Below are positions 16,334 to 23,882 of a stretch of 64,000 bases of DNA, in pieces (within the stretch, counting starts at the first letter, position 1; each line of letters opens with the position of its first letter). The notes beneath the pieces are model-generated. The model saw nothing but the letters and a program-made list of their open reading frames with translations, had not been told where the DNA came from and made no database searches. The translations under genes were made by a program, and so were the position numbers. The stretch covers positions 62,001 to 126,000 of the forward strand of contig CACYSD010000005.1 in assembly GCA_902776985.1 (NCBI GenBank), given 5' to 3'. The DNA is from UBA3839 sp902776985 (lineage in GTDB: Bacteria; Bacteroidota; Bacteroidia; Bacteroidales; Bacteroidaceae).

Positions 16334-17812
16334 ATGTCACTTAAAGCATTAAATGCTCGGACAGCACCCAAGAGTAGTGCTCCTGAACGAATCATCCAGT
16401 TTGGTGAGGGTAATTTCCTGCGTTGTTTTGTAGATTGGATTATCTATCACATGAACCAGCGTACAGATTTCAACTCTTCTGTCGTAGTTGTACAACCAAT
16501 CGAACGAGGTATGGTAGATTGGCTGAACGGACAGGATTGCCTTTATCATGTCAATCTTCAAGGCCGTTTGGCAGGAAAGGCTGTCAACTCTCTTGAACGT
16601 ATAGACTGCATCAGCCGCGCACTCAATCCATATAGCCAGAACAATGCGTTTATGGCTTTGGCAGATCAACCGGAAATCCGTTTCGTAATCTCCAACACTA
16701 CAGAAGCAGGTATTGCCTTTGACGATACTTGTAAAATCACCGACGCTCCTGCATCAAGCTATCCAGGCAAACTGACTCAGTTGCTTTACCGTCGTTTCAA
16801 AACTTTCAAGGGTGACCGCACCAAGGGTCTTATCATCATGCCTTGTGAGCTGATATTCCTCAATGGACACAAACTAAAGGAGTGCATCTATCAGTATATT
16901 GAGCTGTGGAAGGATGATTTCGGTAAGGACTACGAGAAGTTCAAGGATTGGTTCACTCGCTATTGCTATGTTTGTGCAACTCTTGTCGACCGCATCGTTC
17001 CAGGTTTTCCTCGCAAGGAAATAGCAGACATACAGAAGAAGGTATGCTATGCAGACAACCTTGTTGTTCAGGGTGAGGCATTCCACCTCTGGGTGATTGA
17101 GAAACCGGAGAACATGTCTATTGCTGCGCTTCGTAAGGAATTCCCAGCTGAACGTGCAGGACTTCATGTACTTATCGCTCCGAGCGAAAAACCATATCAT
17201 GAGCGTAAGGTGACTTTGCTCAACGGTCCTCACACCGTGCTTTCACCTGTGGCATATCTCAGCGGCATAAACATTGTCCGTGATGCATGCAATCATTCTA
17301 TAGTCGGCAAATACATCCACAAGGTACAGTTTGAGGAACTCATGCAGACACTCAATCTTCCTATGGATGAACTTAAAAAGTTTGCTACAGACGTGCTGGA
17401 GCGTTTCAATAATCCATACGTTGACCATCAGGTAACAAGTATCATGCTTAACTCCTTCCCAAAGTACGAGACACGTGACCTTCCAGGAGTCAAGACTTAC
17501 CTCGAGCGAAAGGGTGAACTTCCTCGCGGTCTTGTGTTCGGTCTTGCTGCTATCATCACTTATTATAAGGGCGGCACACGCGCTGATGGAGCACCAATTG
17601 AGCCAAACGATGCTCCTGAAATTGTAGAACATCTCAAGAACCTCTGGGCAACAGGCGATACTCGCAAAGTAGCAGAAGGTGTGCTTGCTGCAGACTTCAT
17701 CTGGCATGAGAATCTCAACAACACCGTTCCTGGTCTTACTGACATGGTTGCCGGTTACTTGCAGCTCATTCAGGACAAAGGAATGTTGGAAGCTGTGAAG
17801 ACAATACTTTAA
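16334..17812 (+). CDS. uxaB: Tagaturonate reductase
   Basis: 492 residues. Reduces D-tagaturonate to D-altronate with NADH in galacturonate breakdown; a member of the mannitol dehydrogenase (long-chain) family. The Rossmann start reads IIQFGEGNFLRCFVDW (about 19-35), with later VISNTTEAGIAF, FPRKEIADIQ and LLNGPHTVLSPVAYLSG, which carries the conserved K-x5-N-x2-H catalytic region (K about 292, N and H following). The start at 16334 (MSLKAL) is chosen over one at 16292, which lies in the promoter. No other uronate gene is adjacent, so here it is an isolated pectin-sugar enzyme. It is followed by the inverted-repeat element at 17821. Confidence 0.9.
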   Translation: MSLKALNARTAPKSSAPERIIQFGEGNFLRCFVDWIIYHMNQRTDFNSSVVVVQPIERGMVDWLNGQDCLYHVNLQGRLAGKAVNSLERIDCISRALNPYSQNNAFMALADQPEIRFVISNTTEAGIAFDDTCKITDAPASSYPGKLTQLLYRRFKTFKGDRTKGLIIMPCELIFLNGHKLKECIYQYIELWKDDFGKDYEKFKDWFTRYCYVCATLVDRIVPGFPRKEIADIQKKVCYADNLVVQGEAFHLWVIEKPENMSIAALRKEFPAERAGLHVLIAPSEKPYHERKVTLLNGPHTVLSPVAYLSGINIVRDACNHSIVGKYIHKVQFEELMQTLNLPMDELKKFATDVLERFNNPYVDHQVTSIMLNSFPKYETRDLPGVKTYLERKGELPRGLVFGLAAIITYYKGGTRADGAPIEPNDAPEIVEHLKNLWATGDTRKVAEGVLAADFIWHENLNNTVPGLTDMVAGYLQLIQDKGMLEAVKTIL

Positions 17813-17820
17813 TTTGTTAA

Positions 17821-17975
17821 AGGTAGGTTCTATAAATTATGTCGAGACGATTTTTGATTTTATGTAAGTGGACTTTTGTCAGCTTTTGAGAGCGCAATGC
17901 GAGCATTGTAACCGAACGATAAAACTCAAATACATTGGGTAGGGAAACTAAAAACAGAATTTTTAGAACCTACCT
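17821..17975. repeat. 155-bp element with 12-bp terminal inverted repeats
   Basis: AGGTAGGTTCTA (17821-17832) and TAGAACCTACCT (17964-17975) are perfect inverted repeats. TTAA stands immediately before the left end (17817-17820) and again at the right edge (17975-17978). Inside, CAATGC-GA-GCATTG forms a hairpin nested in TTTGAG/CTCAAA. It has no ORF. It could be a miniature inverted-repeat element or a structured RNA; see findings. Confidence 0.6.
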
Positions 17976-17980
17976 TAAAT

Positions 17981-18028
17981 ACAAAAAAGAAGGAGATGAC
18001 ATTTTTGCCATCTCCTTCTTTTTTTGTA
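17981..18028. terminator. Bidirectional terminator between uxaB and rny
   Basis: AAAAAAGAAGGAGATG (17983-17998) pairs perfectly with CATCTCCTTCTTTTTT (18009-18024), with A-runs on one side and T-runs on the other, so it can end transcripts from both the plus-strand uxaB and the minus-strand rny. Confidence 0.9.
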
Positions 18029-18037
18029 TTTATCAAA

Positions 18038-19576
18038 TTACTTCGCGAAGCTTACTGCTCTGGTTTCGCGGATAACGGTTATCTTAACCTGTCCTGGATA
18101 AGTCATTTCATCCTGAATCTTCTTAGCGATATCGTTGCTGAGAGTTTCGATTTCCTTGTCGCTAATCTTGTCAGCACCAACGATGACACGGAGTTCACGA
18201 CCTGCTTGAATTGCATAGGTCTTGGTTACGCCTGGATATGCAGCAGCAAGTGATTCGAGATCGTTAAGACGCTTCAGATATGCTTCTACAATTTCACGAC
18301 GAGCACCAGGGCGAGCGCCAGAGATGGCATCACAAGCCTGAACGATAGGAGAGAGCAGGGTAGTCATTTCCATTTCGTCGTGGTGTGCACCAATAGCATT
18401 CACGATGTCTGGCTTCTCCTTATATTGCTCAGCGAGTTTAGCGCCATAGATTGCGTGTGGAATTTCAGGATCCTCATCAGGTACCTTACCAATATCGTGG
18501 AGAAGTCCGGCACGACGTGCTTTCTTAGGATTAAGACCGAGTTCGCTTGCCATCACAGCACAGAGGTTGGCTGTTTCGCGTGCGTGCTGCAGAAGGTTCT
18601 GTCCGTAGGATGAACGGTATTTCATCTTACCTACAATACGAATCAGTTCTGGGTGAAGTCCGTGAACACCAAGGTCGATAGCTGTACGCTTACCAGTTTC
18701 TATGATTTCCTCCTCAACCTGCTTCTTAACCTTTGCAACAACCTCTTCGATGCGTGCAGGGTGAATACGTCCGTCGGCAACGAGTTGGTGGAGTGCAAGT
18801 CTACAAATTTCCCTGCGAACTGGGTCAAAGGCTGAGATAACGATTGCTTCTGGAGTGTCGTCAACCACGATTTCTGTTCCTGTAGCTGCTTCGAGCGCAC
18901 GAATATTACGTCCTTCACGACCAATCACACGACCCTTGACTTCATCAGAATCGATATGGAAAACAGTTACTGAGTTTTCAATTGCGGTTTCTGTAGCCAC
19001 TCGCTGTATGCTCTGGATTATGATGCGCTTAGCTTCCTTATTGGCAGTCATCTTGGCATCATCCATGATTTCGTTGATATACTGCTGAGCCTGTGTCTTA
19101 GCTTCATCCTTAAGTGTTTCCACAAGGTGTTCCTTGGCTTCGTCAGCAGAAAGACCGCTGATTGATTCCAATTTGGCAATTTCCTGCTCCTGCAGTTTGC
19201 TCAGTTCTTCAGACTTGATTTCAATTGCCTTGCTCTGACGTTCCACCTGTTCCTTTTCCACTTCGAGATCCTGTTTGCGTCTGTTCAGTTCCTCGTTGCG
19301 TTGGTTAAGTGAAAGCTCACGTTGTTTGAGTTTGTTCTCATTCTGCTGCATCTTCTGGTTGCGTGCAGACATTTCCTTTTCAAGCTCAGCCTTCTTGTTG
19401 ATAAATTTCTCCTTTACCTCAAGGAGTTTATCTTTCTTAATGGTTTCAGCTTGGATTTCCGCTTCTTCCAAAGTGTGTTTAAACTTCTGTTTCAGTACAT
19501 ATCTGAACACGAAGTAGCCAAGTATTCCGCCTACTAAGAAGCATGCAACGGCTATGATTATACCTGTTGGTGTCAT
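18038..19576 (-). CDS. rny: Ribonuclease Y
   Basis: 512 residues, typical for RNase Y, the membrane-anchored endoribonuclease that starts mRNA decay. N-terminal membrane helix (about 5-27), a long coiled coil of Lys/Glu/Gln-rich heptads (30-175), a KH RNA-binding domain with GRVIGREGRNIRALE (about 217-232) and an HD domain with HARETANL, LLHDIGK and GAHHDEME carrying the metal-binding His-Asp pair. The C-terminus VSFAK matches the family. It lies 147 bases after zapA on the same strand. Confidence 0.96.
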   Translation of the reverse strand: MTPTGIIIAVACFLVGGILGYFVFRYVLKQKFKHTLEEAEIQAETIKKDKLLEVKEKFINKKAELEKEMSARNQKMQQNENKLKQRELSLNQRNEELNRRKQDLEVEKEQVERQSKAIEIKSEELSKLQEQEIAKLESISGLSADEAKEHLVETLKDEAKTQAQQYINEIMDDAKMTANKEAKRIIIQSIQRVATETAIENSVTVFHIDSDEVKGRVIGREGRNIRALEAATGTEIVVDDTPEAIVISAFDPVRREICRLALHQLVADGRIHPARIEEVVAKVKKQVEEEIIETGKRTAIDLGVHGLHPELIRIVGKMKYRSSYGQNLLQHARETANLCAVMASELGLNPKKARRAGLLHDIGKVPDEDPEIPHAIYGAKLAEQYKEKPDIVNAIGAHHDEMEMTTLLSPIVQACDAISGARPGARREIVEAYLKRLNDLESLAAAYPGVTKTYAIQAGRELRVIVGADKISDKEIETLSNDIAKKIQDEMTYPGQVKITVIRETRAVSFAK

Positions 19577-19723
19577 AATTATTTAAATTGTTATTTAATA
19601 TTTTTGGTTTTAAGGGGTTAAAAGTTCAATGCACAATAAGTCAAGTCATCAAAATGCCTTTTGACAACCTGAAAAGCCGTTTGCAGTAATGTAGGAGGGA
19701 ATCAGAGAAGAGTTGGTGACAAT

Positions 19724-20011
19724 TTACAGAACGTTATTAATTTCCTTTTCTAGGTCTGTCATCATCTCTTTATAGGGTTCGGTGCTGGCACTATTGGCTG
19801 TACGAACAGAGTCAACAGCAGTGTTTAGCATCGCCATAGCGTAATAGTATTTATCAGTAGGAAGGTTAGGGTAGCGGTCACGCAATGCACGCAGTCGCTG
19901 CTGAATCAGAGTAGCAGCGTCACGATACACCTTTTCCTCATCAGTGCCGTTCACGGTCAAAGGCAATTCTATACCTTCAACGCTTACCTTGATATTTAAT
20001 TTACCTTCCAT
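19724..20011 (-). CDS. zapA: Cell division protein ZapA
   Basis: 95 residues, the size of ZapA, which binds FtsZ and helps bundle the Z-ring. The N-terminal domain (INIKVSVEGIELPLTVNGTDEEKVYRDAATLI) has the typical beta-strands and the E-Y/V-R-AA helix; the C-terminal half is a helix for tetramerisation. It follows a small coiled-coil gene by 14 bases and precedes rny. The family assignment rests on the overall pattern and length; no single catalytic motif exists for this family. Confidence 0.85.
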   Translation of the reverse strand: MEGKLNIKVSVEGIELPLTVNGTDEEKVYRDAATLIQQRLRALRDRYPNLPTDKYYYAMAMLNTAVDSVRTANSASTEPYKEMMTDLEKEINNVL

Positions 20012-20025
20012 TGATATCTACGGAG

Positions 20026-20322
20026 TTACATAGTACTCAGAATTCCTATACATTTATTTACCTCTCTGACTAATTGAGTTATACGTTGTTTAGCGTTTCT
20101 GAATTCGCTATCGTTTATCTCAATCATCTTGGCAATTTTCAGGTTGGAGTAGTCACGCTTGCTTTGAGCGAGCTCGTTCTTCAGGTTCTGGATTTCAGCA
20201 TCCTTGAGTTCGAGTTCGTTGTAAAGGTCAGCAGTTTCCTGTTTCAGTTCGTTGTACTTTGAAATCAGTTCCCTAACCTTAGCGTCAAAGTTTTTTAGAC
20301 TTCTTCTTTCTTCTTCAGTCAT
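20026..20322 (-). CDS. Small coiled-coil protein upstream of zapA
   Basis: 98 residues, almost entirely a predicted coiled coil (about 8-65, heptads such as ELKQETADLYNELELKDAEIQNLKNEL), then a C-terminal helix. There is no signal peptide, so it is cytoplasmic. Not a named family that I can fix, but its size, structure and tight linkage to zapA (14 bases) suggest a division-associated partner, functionally like ZapB, which is also a short coiled coil. That analogy is inference. The genes 20360-21004, this one and zapA probably form one transcript from the promoter at 21034. Confidence 0.75.
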   Translation of the reverse strand: MTEEERRSLKNFDAKVRELISKYNELKQETADLYNELELKDAEIQNLKNELAQSKRDYSNLKIAKMIEINDSEFRNAKQRITQLVREVNKCIGILSTM

Positions 20323-20359
20323 TTGCGTTGACTATACTCTTATATATTGATATGTGTAG

Positions 20360-21004
20360 TTATTTTTTCATTTTTGCCTGAGCTTCCTTGATTTCTTCCT
20401 TGCTTGGCTTTTCACGCTTTGCAAGAATCAGGAAGTTATACACATAGTCAGCCGTCCACTGTTCGCTGAATCCCAGTAGTTGCTGGTAGCGGCGTACAGA
20501 GTAGACAGACTTGCGTGTAGCATCGTCTTTCCAGTTTTCCTTTGTGAATACGTCGTGAACCGTCTTGTCGGTCATTGAGCGCATTGCTTTCTTGAGGAAT
20601 GAAGGAATGCGGAATTTCCACTTCATAAGAGTTCCTATCAGCATCATCAGCTCCTGGCTGAAGCCCTGGAAGAGGTAGAGGTAGTTGCTAATGTCCTGCT
20701 GACGTTTGCAACCCTTCTTGATGCTGTTGTCTATTTCCTTGAAGTAGTTATCATTGAGTCCGTATAAGTCCTGAAGCAGTTTCTTGCATGCTTTCTGTTC
20801 ACCAACACCGAGTTTGTTGTTCACGGTTGCCACATGAAGCGAACGCTTGAATGTGAGCAGGTCAGGCAAAGCCTTAAGGTTGGAGATTCCGAAATTAGCT
20901 GCAATGACGCTCTGGAAATATACTCGAATAAGAGTCATGAAGTCCTCCATGCCTCCTACTTTTTCTTTTGGTTTCTTTCCGAGAATCTTTGAAAATATGC
21001 TCAT
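20360..21004 (-). CDS. Conserved hypothetical protein
   Basis: 214 residues. No recognised domain. The N-terminus MSIFSKILGKKPKEK is basic and not a signal peptide, so it is likely cytoplasmic. The sequence is helix-rich with LMTLIRVYFQSVIAANFG and ISNYLYLFQGFSQELMMLIGTLMKWKFRIP as amphipathic or moderately hydrophobic stretches. It begins an apparent operon with the coiled-coil gene and zapA (37-base gap), so a role linked to cell division is conceivable. A -7 box lies 30 bases upstream. I recall similar proteins only from Bacteroidales. Confidence 0.8.
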   Translation of the reverse strand: MSIFSKILGKKPKEKVGGMEDFMTLIRVYFQSVIAANFGISNLKALPDLLTFKRSLHVATVNNKLGVGEQKACKKLLQDLYGLNDNYFKEIDNSIKKGCKRQQDISNYLYLFQGFSQELMMLIGTLMKWKFRIPSFLKKAMRSMTDKTVHDVFTKENWKDDATRKSVYSVRRYQQLLGFSEQWTADYVYNFLILAKREKPSKEEIKEAQAKMKK

Positions 21005-21033
21005 TTATTAGTTGTAATTTTACTTTAATGACG

Positions 21034-21041
21034 CAAAGTTA
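21034..21041 (-). promoter_or_regulatory. -7 box of the zapA operon
   Basis: TAACTTTG on the minus strand, exact TAnnTTTG match, 29 bases before the start at 21004. No clear -33 element. Confidence 0.5.
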
Positions 21042-21084
21042 ATTATTTTTCTTTTAAACACATAAATAAATCATAGATTTTTTT

Positions 21085-23685
21085 TCAGATTAATTCTACG
21101 ATTGTTATGCCTGCTCCACCCATTCTGACATCTTCGTCGTAGAATGTAGCAACAACCGGTTGGCTTGACAAATACTGCCTTATCATAGTGCGCAGGATAC
21201 CATTACCAGTGCCGTGTAGTATTCTCAGTCGTGATGCCGAAGCCACTACCGCATTGTCAATGAACTCAGTAACAGCATCTATGGCTTCACTTGTTCGCAT
21301 ACCTCTCACATCGATTTCCGAAATGAAGTCAAGCATAGTCTGGCGGATATTGTTCTGAGTTTCCTGGCTAACGAAGGTTATAGCTCTTCGTTCTGTCTTG
21401 GGCGCTTCGGAATGTTCCAGACGGTTAAGTTTTACATTTGTCTGAATGGAATCGAATGCCACCAACGCCTCTTTACCGCTTATCTTAACGATTTTGCCTA
21501 TTGAGGTTTGTCCTTTCAGTTTTACGAAATCGCCATTCTGCAGAGGAGCTTCAGACGGAACAGGAGATGCAGACAGCTGAGTGCTTACGTTTGTAGCCTG
21601 TGGCAAAGACTGCAGTTCGGCTTTCTTCTTTTTCTTTTCTTCCTTACGTTTCTGACGAGCCTTGATCTTGTCAATCTGACGTTGCAGTTTCTGCTCCATC
21701 AATTCGTCATCAAGGTTCTTAATCTGCTGCTTGAAATCATTCAGGTTCTGGCGAATGTTCAGAGTCTTCAACTTCTCTGCTTCCGCTTCTTTAATTTCCT
21801 TGATTGTCAACTCAATACGTGCGTTCGATTCACTTAACAGTTGAAGAGCTTCTTCCTTGGCTTTCTTGATGATTTCCTTCTTCTCATCTTTCAGCCTCAT
21901 GATCTCCAGCTCGTACTTTGCAATGGTTTGCTCCATACGTTTCTCGTGCTGGTGAATGGCATCGCGTTTGTTCTCCCAGTACTTCTTGTCGCGGGCTATA
22001 TCCTGAAGGTATTTCTCGGAGTTGATGTAGTCTTTACCAACTATTTCCGAAGCGGTATTGATGATCTCATCAGGTATTCCTATCTTGTGGGCAATCTCAA
22101 TGGCGAACGACGAACCCGGATTACCGATTCGCAATTGGAAAAGTGGCTGCATGTTTTGCTTGTCGTAGAGCATGGCTCCATTCACTATTCCAATCGTTTC
22201 CTGGGCAAAATTCTTGAGGTTCTGGAAGTGGGTAGTGATTACTGCGAAAGTCTTCTTGTAGTTGAACTTCTGCAGCATTGCCTGAGCCATCGCTCCGCCT
22301 ATTTGTGGTTCGGTCCCTCCACCGAATTCGTCAATGAGCAACAGCGATTTAGCGTTCGACTGACGGAGCATATTCTTCATATTAATAAGATGTGAAGAGT
22401 AGGTAGAGAGTTCGTTCTCTATACTCTGTTCGTCTCCTATGTCGATAAATATCTTGTCGAAGATGCCACACACGCTGCTCTCAGCCATAGGTACCAGCAT
22501 ACCACATTGCAGCATGTATTGCAGCAGTCCTACAGTCTTTAGACATACAGACTTACCACCTGCATTAGGACCGCTGATAAGCAGTATTCGGGCGTTGGGG
22601 GCTTTCAATTCGATGTCGAGCGGAACGGCCTTCTGTCCGTCTCCTTTCTTTTGCAGAGAGAGGTAGAGCAGGGGATGACGGGCAATGCTCCAGTCAACTA
22701 TCGTGGTGTTCTTTATCACCGGCATTCGTGAATCTGTGGTGTTGGCAAACTTTGCCTTGGCTCTGATAAAATCCACATCACCGAGAAAATCCAGGCTCTT
22801 CAGAATCTCTGGAATATCGGGACGCAGTTCTGACGAGAATTCACGCAAGATACGCACAATCTCCTTCCTCTCATCGTTCTCCAGTTCCCTCACTCGGTTG
22901 TTGGCTTCCACCACCTCTGTTGGTTCGATGTACACAGTCTTTCCTGTGTCCGACTCATCATGCACGATTCCACCGATACGTTTCTTCAGATAGGGAGAAA
23001 CAGGAATCACCAGTCGTCCGTCACGCATCGAAGGTGCTGTGTTCTTCTCCACCAAACCTTCCGACTGCGCATTCTGAAGTATTCGGCTCAAGATCTTGGA
23101 TATACGTCCTGCCATCGAAGCCTTCTCACGACGAATGCTGGCCAGCTCTGGCGAAGCTGAGTCACGCATATTCCCCAGTTCGTCAACAATGCGGTCAATC
23201 TTCCTCACCAGCGCTGGGAAAGTCTTTATCTCGCTTGCCAACTCGTGCAGATAGGGGTAGAGCGACCTGTCAGTTTCTTCTTTCTGACGGGCATTTGCAG
23301 CAGGAGAAGACGTTTCCTCCTGTTTGCGTACAACTGCCGAAATGCTGTGGATAGTGTCGAGCGTGCGTTTCAGGTCAAATAGATCCTTGGTTTCGATGAA
23401 GGTATTTTCAATTCTGAGGTGTTTGAGAGCTTCTCTTAAGTCGAAGTAGTTCTCGCTTGGAAAATCCTCGCAGCTGAGAATCTGCTGCATCTCACGAGTT
23501 TCATTCACCATCCTCGTCACCACGTCAAAGTCTTTGGAGAAGGTCATTGCATCAACCTTCTCGCATCCCAACATCGAAAGGCAGTACTGCCTAAGCATAC
23601 TGCGTATCTTTCCAAATTCTATCTTAGATTCAAATGTATCCGTGAGCTTATGAGTTTTTAAGTTAAACAAAAAAGGGGGCAGCAT
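21085..23685 (-). CDS. mutS2: MutS2-family ATPase with Smr endonuclease domain
   Basis: About 866 residues from the ATG at 23685. MutS2 suppresses homologous recombination and, in some bacteria, rescues collided ribosomes. Domains: MutS core and lever, Walker A SGPNAGGKSVCLKT, Walker B LLLIDEFGGGTEP, a coiled region (about 520-640), and a C-terminal Smr domain with EIDVRGM and LRILHGTGNGILR. The start is uncertain: the frame stays open to 23733, but that codon lies inside tRNA-Lys, and the ATG at 23685 sits in the loop of the tRNA terminator hairpin. Homologues as I recall begin close to the ESKIEFGKIRSML segment, so a non-ATG start (for example TTG at 23670) is possible. Confidence 0.9.
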   Translation of the reverse strand: MLPPFLFNLKTHKLTDTFESKIEFGKIRSMLRQYCLSMLGCEKVDAMTFSKDFDVVTRMVNETREMQQILSCEDFPSENYFDLREALKHLRIENTFIETKDLFDLKRTLDTIHSISAVVRKQEETSSPAANARQKEETDRSLYPYLHELASEIKTFPALVRKIDRIVDELGNMRDSASPELASIRREKASMAGRISKILSRILQNAQSEGLVEKNTAPSMRDGRLVIPVSPYLKKRIGGIVHDESDTGKTVYIEPTEVVEANNRVRELENDERKEIVRILREFSSELRPDIPEILKSLDFLGDVDFIRAKAKFANTTDSRMPVIKNTTIVDWSIARHPLLYLSLQKKGDGQKAVPLDIELKAPNARILLISGPNAGGKSVCLKTVGLLQYMLQCGMLVPMAESSVCGIFDKIFIDIGDEQSIENELSTYSSHLINMKNMLRQSNAKSLLLIDEFGGGTEPQIGGAMAQAMLQKFNYKKTFAVITTHFQNLKNFAQETIGIVNGAMLYDKQNMQPLFQLRIGNPGSSFAIEIAHKIGIPDEIINTASEIVGKDYINSEKYLQDIARDKKYWENKRDAIHQHEKRMEQTIAKYELEIMRLKDEKKEIIKKAKEEALQLLSESNARIELTIKEIKEAEAEKLKTLNIRQNLNDFKQQIKNLDDELMEQKLQRQIDKIKARQKRKEEKKKKKAELQSLPQATNVSTQLSASPVPSEAPLQNGDFVKLKGQTSIGKIVKISGKEALVAFDSIQTNVKLNRLEHSEAPKTERRAITFVSQETQNNIRQTMLDFISEIDVRGMRTSEAIDAVTEFIDNAVVASASRLRILHGTGNGILRTMIRQYLSSQPVVATFYDEDVRMGGAGITIVELI

Positions 23686-23698
23686 TTCTGCCAACCCC
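23668..23698 (-). terminator. Terminator of tRNA-Lys, overlapping the mutS2 5' end
   Basis: On the minus strand GGGGTTGGCAG and CTGCCCCC fold into a hairpin (5-bp GGCAG/CTGCC core plus G-C pairs across a small bulge) followed by TTTTTTT. It lies directly after the tRNA and covers the first candidate ATG of mutS2. Confidence 0.65.
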
Positions 23699-23708
23699 TT
23701 GATTGTCG

Positions 23709-23781
23709 TGACCCGCTTGGGGCTCGAACCCAAGACCCCAACATTAAAAGTGTTGTGCTCTACCTACTGAGCTAGCGAGTC
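23709..23781 (-). tRNA. tRNA-Lys (TTT)
   Basis: 73 nt. Acceptor arms GACTCGC and GCGGGTC pair with one G-T wobble. The anticodon stem CAACA/TGTTG holds CTTTTAA, anticodon TTT. The D-arm GCTCAGTAGGTAGAGC and T-loop GGTTCGAGCC are standard. CCA is not encoded. Confidence 0.97.
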
Positions 23782-23833
23782 TAACCTTATCAGCTTTCGG
23801 CTTAAGAATTGCGTTCTTTTCCAAAAGCGAGTG

Positions 23834-23864
23834 CAAAGGTACGAAGTTTTTTTAATTCACCAAA
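23834..23864 (-). promoter_or_regulatory. Promoter of tRNA-Lys
   Basis: On the minus strand TTTG (23864-23861) and TACCTTTG (23841-23834) are 19 bases apart, a good match to -33/-7. It may also supply mutS2 by read-through. Confidence 0.65.
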
Positions 23865-23882
23865 ATAAATCCGAAAAAGTTT

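Noticed and set aside
17817..17978. Simple rho-independent terminator for uxaB
   Set aside because: The 12-bp arms are 131 bases apart and not followed by a T-run; the true terminator is at 17981-18028.
18380..19088. Plus-strand ORFs across rny
   Set aside because: Shadows of the RNase Y gene in other frames.
19577..19723. 6S RNA gene as an annotated feature
   Set aside because: Position is suggestive but I could not fold the required long rod with a central bulge; kept only as a finding.
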